From Alligator mississippiensis (taxonomy: Eukaryota; Chordata; Crocodylia; Alligatoridae), in the NCBI RefSeq assembly GCF_030867095.1, contig NC_081835.1, positions 21,770,501 to 21,834,500 of the forward strand: a stretch of DNA of 64,000 bases, given 5' to 3'. Of the stretch, positions 62,401 to 64,000 are shown piece by piece; position 1 is the stretch's first letter, and the number at the start of each line of letters is the position of its first letter. The notes beneath the pieces are model-generated. The model ran no database searches. It saw only the letters and a list, made by a program, of their open reading frames with translations, and had not been told where the DNA came from. A program made the position numbers and the translations under genes.

Positions 62401-62770
62401 GAGCCCAGAGTGGCAGTAGCTACATCCCAGCGGAGGGCAAAAGCTGTGATGCCAACCTCAGAGATAAAAGTATTCTAGGTGGTGAGTTGCCCTTGTGAAC
62501 TATATTGTGCCTTTTAATTACAGATCTGTAAATATTCTGTTATCTGCAATTTGATATTCTTCTACCTGAGCAAACTGGAAAGTGAAAGTTAAACAAAATA
62601 TATTTTTATTCTAGACCATCATTCTAAATTACAATTACCTTTGACAAATTATGTTTCTCCTCTATTTTTCGCAATTTAGCTTCTTCCTTTTGTTTGTCCA
62701 GCTCTTCAAGCCACTTCTTCTGTTGTTCACATTTCACAGTACTAATAGGGTCTTCTACTGGTGTAGTTTC
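32331..62770 (-). CDS. CCDC66: CCDC66, microtubule and cilium coiled-coil protein; 3' part of gene, 11 exons, 5' end outside window
   Basis: Exons on the - strand, in transcript order: 62770-62639, 58622-58369, 57464-57380, 56327-56166, 48996-48849, 48418-48284, 44440-43938, 41382-41351, 39729-39446, 37021-36894, 32414-32331. They join into one frame of 648 residues plus stop; the human protein has 948, so about 300 N-terminal residues lie beyond the right edge. Diagnostic segments are SKAEEHDRWAMHFDSLKNHL, FLRSMTALLDPAQIEERDRR, HFIPYVRTNEVYYLDPDAP and DRQQAILKGLSELRQ. Window residues about 1-45 and 150-255 are Lys/Glu/Arg-rich and strongly coiled-coil in character. Known for the family: CCDC66 binds microtubules, sits at centriolar satellites and cilia with PCM1 and CEP290, and its loss causes retinal degeneration in dogs. 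All introns are GT-AG except one GC-AG intron after the exon at 48849-48996. Confidence 0.95.
32415..35863. other. CCDC66 last intron, low in repeats
   Basis: No clear mobile element or exon in about 3.4 kb, in contrast to the other CCDC66 introns. The short frames here lack codon bias and usable splice phases. Confidence 0.4.
35866..36179. mobile_element. pogo/Tigger-like non-autonomous element (314 bp)
   Basis: The left end TAGTAAAAACTCTGTTAATC and right end GATAACACAGCTTTTACTG are inverted, with TA on both sides (35864-35865, 36180-36181). The interior holds several CpGs and a short open frame, but no recognisable transposase. Confidence 0.85.
36894..37021 (-). CDS. CCDC66: CCDC66 exon
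   Basis: Acceptor TTACATTTAG, donor GTAGGA. Encodes DSYHTPRQIFSSDHVRDPLL, NPEVVKNKDRQQAILKGLSE and LRQ, ending on a codon boundary. Confidence 0.94.
37708..38045 (-). mobile_element. old CR1-like LINE 3' fragment
   Basis: Reads CATAAGAACGTAAAAATTGCC at the left, then CCAGTATCTTGGGTCACA and GGTGATGAGTTCCACATGAA. This is the antisense order of a CR1-type LINE 3' end known from turtles and crocodilians. A CT-rich run (37838-37857) interrupts it. Confidence 0.6.
38177..38965 (-). mobile_element. Tigger/pogo DNA transposon (789 bp) with transposase fragment
   Basis: The ends AGTCGGACCCCGAGTTACGC and ACTGGAGGTCTGACTG are inverted, flanked by TA (38175-38176, 38966-38967). On the - strand at 38689-38550 it encodes a piece of the N-terminal helix-turn-helix of a Tigger transposase: KTEILDKLREDNSAASIVRQ then IKKSEQKIRD. 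The rest of the gene is deleted, so it is non-autonomous. Confidence 0.92.
39004..39345. repeat. GC-rich repeat with inverted ends
   Basis: GCACATGTAGACACTG near 39010 and CATCTACACGTGCG near 39280 are imperfect inverted repeats. Inside, GGCACAAGGATGCTTCAG and CTGAAGCACCCTTGTGCC form a further hairpin. Likely a fold-back MITE. Exact ends unclear. Confidence 0.5.
39446..39729 (-). CDS. CCDC66: CCDC66 exon
   Basis: Acceptor TTCTACAG, donor GTACTG (weak). Encodes CESPPVPAVKNRLYQIQQKQ, SSHFIPYVRTNEVYYLDPDA and RPSTHDPQYRQFN. The FIPYVRTNEVYYLDPDAP block is diagnostic. Confidence 0.95.
40645..40930. repeat. probable hAT-like element
   Basis: CAGTTGGCAGTCTATGGTCC on the left and AAAATGTGGCTAACCTCACAC on the right are roughly inverted. 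Interior GC-rich and full of CCTCCAGCAGC-type words. No clean target duplication. Confidence 0.4.
41351..41382 (-). CDS. CCDC66: CCDC66 microexon (32 bp)
   Basis: Acceptor GATCTTTTAG, donor GTAGGT. Encodes EEPSPNIHEE plus two bases of an Arg codon. The phase from the previous exon (0) and to the next (2) is exact. Confidence 0.88.
41466..41651. mobile_element. hAT MITE (186 bp) with perfect 8-bp target duplication
   Basis: Ends CAGTGGTTTTCAACCTGTGG and GATTGAAAACTACTG; flanks TTCTACAG at 41458-41465 and 41652-41659 are identical. The interior GGTCCATGAACC and GGGGTCTGCAGAC is that of the widespread hAT family with CAGTGGTT ends. It sits about 80 bp upstream (in transcript sense) of the CCDC66 microexon at 41351-41382. 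Confidence 0.93.
42571..43669. mobile_element. hAT non-autonomous element (1.1 kb), perfect target duplication
   Basis: Starts CAGGGGTAGGCAAAATATGG and ends AATAATTGTACACTCCTG. The flanks ATATAATC at 42563-42570 and 43670-43677 are identical. The GC-rich interior (GCCCCAGCCCC, GGGCAGGAGCAGG words) yields long spurious open frames but no gene. Confidence 0.92.
43938..44440 (-). CDS. CCDC66: CCDC66 large exon, basic low-complexity region
   Basis: A 503-bp open exon. Acceptor TTTTTAG, donor GTAACA. Reads DDFNSRAYINSESRIEPDVE, later GKYGKRPDWNINKPGKRYIP and ASERYPQRLQRQREEKKVRR, then ELLQLVERNTPGN. The RPDWN, RYIPASERYP and QRQREEKK blocks are characteristic of CCDC66. Confidence 0.95.
44610..44710. 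repeat. repeat fragment related to 19775-19895
   Basis: CGTGTGGAGCAGAC, TTAATCGAGTCTGCC, ATCTCTGG and GGTGTATAAAT occur in the same order as at 19790-19880. It shows that the family around the 19.6-kb palindrome is dispersed. Confidence 0.55.
44913..45279 (-). mobile_element. Tigger/pogo DNA transposon (367 bp) with transposase fragment
   Basis: The ends CAGGAGACCCTCGCCATTCA and AGTGAAGGTTTCCTG are inverted, flanked by TA (44911-44912, 45280-45281). On the - strand near 45195-45086 it keeps GWFKKFKKRHSLHNVKLMGE, a DNA-binding segment of Tigger transposases. Deleted and inactive. Confidence 0.92.
45665..45880. mobile_element. hAT-like short element (about 216 bp)
   Basis: The right end GGTTCAGCCCATGGGCCAACCCCTG has the family end; the left end is eroded. 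Flanks TTTTAAAA (45657-45664) and TTTTAAAG (45881-45888) differ by one base. Confidence 0.65.
46775..47180. mobile_element. hAT-like element, eroded ends
   Basis: Begins GTTGGTAACTTACAGCCCAT, related to the GGCAAAATACAGCCCAT ends elsewhere, and ends near AGGTTGCCAGCTGCAG. GC-rich interior. The target duplication is not clear. Confidence 0.5.
47476..47559. repeat. exact 42-bp tandem duplication
   Basis: The unit 47476-47517 is repeated without change at 47518-47559 (each starts GCTTACTGATAACCC and ends CAACCAGACC). Perfect identity suggests a recent duplication. Confidence 0.95.
47620..48073. repeat. probable MITE with inverted ends
   Basis: GGCTGTGTCCCCATGAGCATG at the left and ACTCATGTGAACGTGGCC at the right are imperfect inverted repeats. 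GC-rich interior. AAT flanks both ends, too short to trust. Confidence 0.45.
48284..48418 (-). CDS. CCDC66: CCDC66 exon
   Basis: Acceptor TATTTCTAG, donor GTATGA. In the phase set by its neighbours it reads GDSVCVNYKTDLSNFSHDNF, then SEDFSSKMDQNVKETSPRRD and TAVQT. It is Ser/Asp-rich and probably disordered. Confidence 0.9.
48847..48848 (-). other. GC splice donor of a GC-AG intron in CCDC66
   Basis: The exon ends AG and the intron starts GCAAGT on the - strand. The acceptor 48419-48420 is a normal AG. GC donors make up about one percent of vertebrate introns and usually have otherwise perfect consensus, as here. Confidence 0.85.
48849..48996 (-). CDS. CCDC66: CCDC66 exon with GC splice donor
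   Basis: Acceptor ACAATAG. Encodes EIMTLKTNKLYQTMQRAQEL, AQRLKQEQRIRHLAQKGHDI and SKLQKNLAG, then one base. The donor reads AG|GCAAGT: GC in place of GT (48847-48848), with an otherwise perfect consensus. No GT nearby would keep the frame. Confidence 0.93.
50060..50410. repeat. C/G-rich repeat of unknown class
   Basis: Contains CCCCGGGGGTGGCCGTGACT, CCCCCTGGTGGCCACG and a C run at 50341-50349, unlike the AT-rich intron. CCCCCTGGT with CCCTGGTGG also occurs near 53045-53070. Possibly part of an LTR. Ends not found. Confidence 0.35.
50411..52555. mobile_element. fold-back element interrupted by a solo LTR
   Basis: The inner arms are 51933-52092 and about 52230-52430: ACACAGCTTTAAAT, TTTTTTCTACATACCTCAAG, GGCTTGTGAA and GGAGTGTCCCAC occur on the left and in reverse on the right. 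The outer arms are 50411-50537 and 52431-52550, rich in GATTCGG/CCGAATC words (GGTCCCTGATTCG, GTCCCTGATTCGGGAC). Removing the LTR at 50538-51927 joins the left arm so that it matches the right arm (GCAATTCAG next to ACACAGCTTT). The original element was about 750 bp. Confidence 0.8.
50538..51927 (+). mobile_element. solo LTR of an endogenous retrovirus-like element (1.39 kb)
   Basis: Starts TGTCGCAGGGCACC and ends CCACCATGACA, with the TG...CA rule, and is flanked by identical CAGAT (50533-50537, 51928-51932), a 5-bp target duplication. The interior has CTTATGAAGCCCAGGG near 50677 as a possible core promoter region, and GC-rich subrepeats (AAGCCCxGTGTGGGCACGGCGAGCC) at 51180-51390. No gag, pol or env sequence is present, so this is a recombination product. 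A second copy starts at 63126. Confidence 0.88.
52560..53010. repeat. C-rich repeat of unknown class
   Basis: Contains two copies of CTCTTGGGCTCTGGGC (near 52797 and 52831) and several CCTCC/CCAGC words. It may be the other side of the repeat into which the fold-back element inserted, but I could not show this. Confidence 0.3.
53040..54547 (-). mobile_element. second copy of the 21339-22875 hAT element, reversed and truncated
   Basis: The right end TTTTCCCGCCCCTG is the inverted family end. Read on the - strand, CATATACTAAAAGTCAAACATCTACTATAAC (in pieces), GGGAGGTTGCCAT, AAGTACTTG and the CA-rich part at 53700-53890 match 22200-22790 in order. The end expected near 53040 is missing. About 350 bp (about 53235-53585), including a hairpin ACTCTGATTGG...CCAATCAGAGT, is extra here. 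Confidence 0.75.
54640..55130. repeat. cluster of GC-rich inverted repeats
   Basis: 54731-54835 (GCAGCAAGCAGCGGGCAGAG, TGCAAACAGCTC) is repeated in reverse at about 54850-54944 (GAGCTGTTTGCACTCTGCCC, GCTGCTTGCTGC). A second pair, GGCTCCAAACAGCTG (54965) and CAGCTGTTTGGAGCC (55111), follows. The reading frames here are by-products of the palindrome. Probably the interior of a hAT-like element ending near 55590. Confidence 0.65.
55290..55497. repeat. G-rich minisatellite, unit about 43 bp, about 4.5 copies
   Basis: Units beginning GTAGGGCTGGGGGGCAGGGG recur at 55322, 55364, 55407 and 55450 with small differences. The + strand has many G runs of four or more, a good candidate for G-quadruplex formation. 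Confidence 0.92.
55598..55778 (+). mobile_element. CR1 LINE 3' end
   Basis: Reads TTTTTAAGAGGAGGTTAGAC, ACTTAGATGACCTCCTGAAG and TTCTGTGATTCTATGCAG, the classic CR1 tail. 5'-truncated. Confidence 0.88.
56166..56327 (-). CDS. CCDC66: CCDC66 exon, coiled coil
   Basis: Acceptor ATTACTAG, donor GTGAGT; 54 whole codons. Encodes KAIMAQVEEKRRKKQLEEEQ, then an Arg/Glu-rich helix ending EEDMLKQKEKD. This is the core of the coiled coil. Confidence 0.96.
56733..56900. mobile_element. hAT MITE (168 bp) with perfect 8-bp target duplication
   Basis: Starts CAGGGGCAGGCAATTATTTC and ends GGGCCACATTTTGCCCACCCCTG. The flanks AGCTATAA at 56725-56732 and 56901-56908 are identical. It is the best-preserved of the three copies of this family in the window. 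Confidence 0.95.
57380..57464 (-). CDS. CCDC66: CCDC66 exon
   Basis: Acceptor GTTTGCAG, donor GTGCAA. Encodes FLRSMTALLDPAQIEERDRR then RQKQLEHQ. This short block is almost identical to the human protein as I remember it. Confidence 0.96.
57549..57592. repeat. 22-bp tandem duplication
   Basis: TTGTATTTTCATGTCATCA occurs twice, 22 bp apart, just upstream (transcript sense) of the CCDC66 exon 57380-57464. Confidence 0.85.
58369..58622 (-). CDS. CCDC66: CCDC66 exon
   Basis: Acceptor CTGTTTAG, donor GTGAGT. Starts AEEHDRWAMHFDSLKNHLSA, a conserved block, followed by a variable linker ending ALEQSQKA and two bases of an Asn codon. Confidence 0.95.
58623..61365. other. CCDC66 intron, nothing recognised
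   Basis: AT-rich unique sequence. The frames near 59410-59811 have no family resemblance. The stretches 48997-50059, 56909-57379, 61746-62638 and 62771-63120 are similar. Confidence 0.4.
61366..61745 (-). mobile_element. CR1 LINE 3' end with reverse transcriptase tail remnant
   Basis: On the - strand, 61640-61475 encodes the C-terminal tail of the CR1 polyprotein: RLDIRRHYFTVRAARSWNQL and PREVVLAPTLGVFKGRLDSH. The antisense 3' tail (TTTCATAGTTGCTAGGGTCG, CCCCCTGCCATGGGCAGG) lies at the left. 5'-truncated. Confidence 0.92.
62639..62770 (-). CDS. CCDC66: CCDC66 exon, first in window, coiled coil
   Basis: Acceptor TCCTTTTAG, donor GTAATT; 44 whole codons. Encodes ETTPVEDPISTVKCEQQKKW and LEELDKQKEEAKLRKIEEKH, ending LSK. 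The acidic/basic heptad-like pattern fits the family's coiled coil. Confidence 0.94.
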
Positions 62771-63125
62771 CTAAAAGGAGAAAAATGCTAGTCTCTTAAT
62801 TGTGTACAAATTTAGATTCTCTGCTTTTTTTAAAGTAATTTTAGCGGAAATTGTGCCCTAAATTTCTAGGCAGAATTAAACTAATCTCTTGCAAAAGTAG
62901 TTCACATATACACCTATATAATATCTGAATGTTCCATATATCATTCTGCCTCTTTAAAAGAGCAAAACTATACATACTTAGAATAAAAAAGAAACCTTCT
63001 TTTTAAAAGGTCCCACTGCTCAGTTTGCATTCCAGGAGTTCAGCAAGCATGAGTCATCAGTGATTACAGTAGCAGGAGAGTAACTAACTGCTTTAACTAA
63101 GTCCTCAACTTTTCTTAACGGATAC

Positions 63126-64000
63126 TGTCGCAGGGCACCTTGGTGCTCTGCTCCTAGAGAGTGGAAACTGCCAGGGAGAGAGCCCTGGCAGGACATAACG
63201 AGCACAGCTGCGGGTTGCCCGGGGCAACCAGGAAGTCAGCTGACCAGAGGGGGCAGGGCCTGGCCTTCATAAAGCCCAGGGCTGAGGCCAGGCTGGCAGT
63301 TCCCTGCCAGCAGCCAGAGGGGCAGGAGCTCCTGGAGCTAGGATATGAGCACTGCAGGAACTGCTCTAGCTGAGTGAAGGAGGGCAGCTCGAAGAGGTTT
63401 GATCACCATGGTTTAGCCAGGCGGCTTTGAGTTATAGCCAGGAGGCTCGAGTTTGTGTTGTTATGTATTACACCGGTGGTTTGGGCGAGGCTATTAGGGG
63501 TTGGAGGAGGCCTCAAAGGGACCCACAGGGGTGTGGGGCCCTAGCGCCAGTGAGGGCGCAGTATTCTCAGGGGGAACCCCCAGCGGTGTGGGAACCCCGG
63601 CGCCAGTGAGGGCGCAGTATTATTAGGAAGCCCAGTGTGGGCACAGCAAGCCTCAGAGAGGGGGCAGTATTATTAGGAAGCCCAGCGTGGGCACAGCGAG
63701 CTCCAGGAAAGGGAACTACTGAGCAGCCCAGTGTGGGCACGGTGAGCCTCTTAAGGAGGGCTTAGCGCTGCGGTAAACCCCTGAAAAGGGCAGAGTACTG
63801 CGGTGAGCCCCGGCGAGAGGGGGTAGCGGTGCAGTGAGCCCCGGCGAGAGGGGGGCGTAGCCGAGAAGTCCCCAGAGTGGGTGCAGAAGGCCCCAGGAAG
63901 GGGGCAACATTGAGAAGCCTAAGCGTGGGCGCAGCGAGTCCCAGACAGGGGGCGTTATTTTAGAAGACCGAGTGTGGGCTCAGAGAGAGCCCCAGCAAGG
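63126..64000 (+). mobile_element. second copy of the LTR, cut by the window edge
   Basis: Starts TGTCGCAGGGCACCTTGGTG and follows the 50538 copy through CTGCCAGGGAGAGAGCCCTG, GGGGGCAGGGCCTGGCC and the AAGCCCAGxGTGGGCAC subrepeats. It runs off the right edge after 875 bp, so whether it is solo or part of a longer provirus cannot be said. The 5' flank GATAC (63121-63125) is the candidate target duplication. It is antisense to CCDC66. Confidence 0.85.

Noticed and set aside
1..64000. CRISPR arrays, operons, tRNA or rRNA genes
   Set aside because: The DNA is vertebrate. No regularly spaced repeats, no cloverleaf and no rRNA segment was noticed.

Overview
The window is vertebrate genomic DNA: long AT-rich introns with GT-AG junctions, short exons, CR1-type LINE tails and many hAT-like DNA transposon remnants. 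CR1 tails, abundant short hAT elements with CAGGGG-type ends and a long LTR family point to a sauropsid. A crocodilian (alligator-like) genome is my best guess from repeat style. This is inference; no search was possible.

The window holds the 3' parts of two convergent genes. On the + strand, about 2.7 to 31.2 kb, are the last 17 coding exons I can recognise of TASOR (FAM208A), the scaffold of the HUSH silencing complex. The N-terminal pseudo-PARP part lies left of the window; the stop codon is at 30234-30236. On the - strand, 62.8 down to about 32.0 kb, are the last 11 coding exons of CCDC66, a microtubule, centriolar-satellite and cilium protein. Its 5' exons lie right of the window; the stop codon is at 32331-32333. 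All exon phases join into one open frame for each gene (about 1,363 and 648 residues in the window). The genes meet tail to tail, with roughly 0.8 kb between their predicted 3' ends. The same pair is neighbouring and convergent at human 3p14.3.

The rest is intron filled with mobile elements. Region by region: 0-4.7 kb has a decayed hAT transposase split by a short MITE, a 612-bp hAT-like element and a fold-back element. 8.4-14.6 kb has GC-rich repeats, a 704-bp hAT element and a pogo-like element. 15-23 kb, the largest TASOR intron, has a CR1, two short hAT elements, a palindrome and a 1.5-kb hAT element with a nested MITE. 29.4 kb has a 98-bp piggyBac-like MITE. 35.9-48.1 kb has three Tigger/pogo elements, two of them with transposase remnants, and several hAT elements. 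50.4-55.8 kb is a dense GC-rich cluster: a fold-back element broken by a 1.39-kb solo LTR, a second copy of the 22-kb hAT element in reverse, further inverted repeats, a 43-bp minisatellite and a CR1. 61.4 kb has a CR1, and 63.1 kb to the edge has a second LTR copy.

I found no wholly new system. The most informative signals are nested insertions with intact target duplications, one of them inside a transposase frame and one with a paralogous copy that lacks the insert; a solo LTR inside a fold-back element; a GC-AG intron in CCDC66; and a 57-bp in-frame exon isolated in a 8.9-kb repeat-rich stretch of TASOR. TASOR itself silences transposed DNA.
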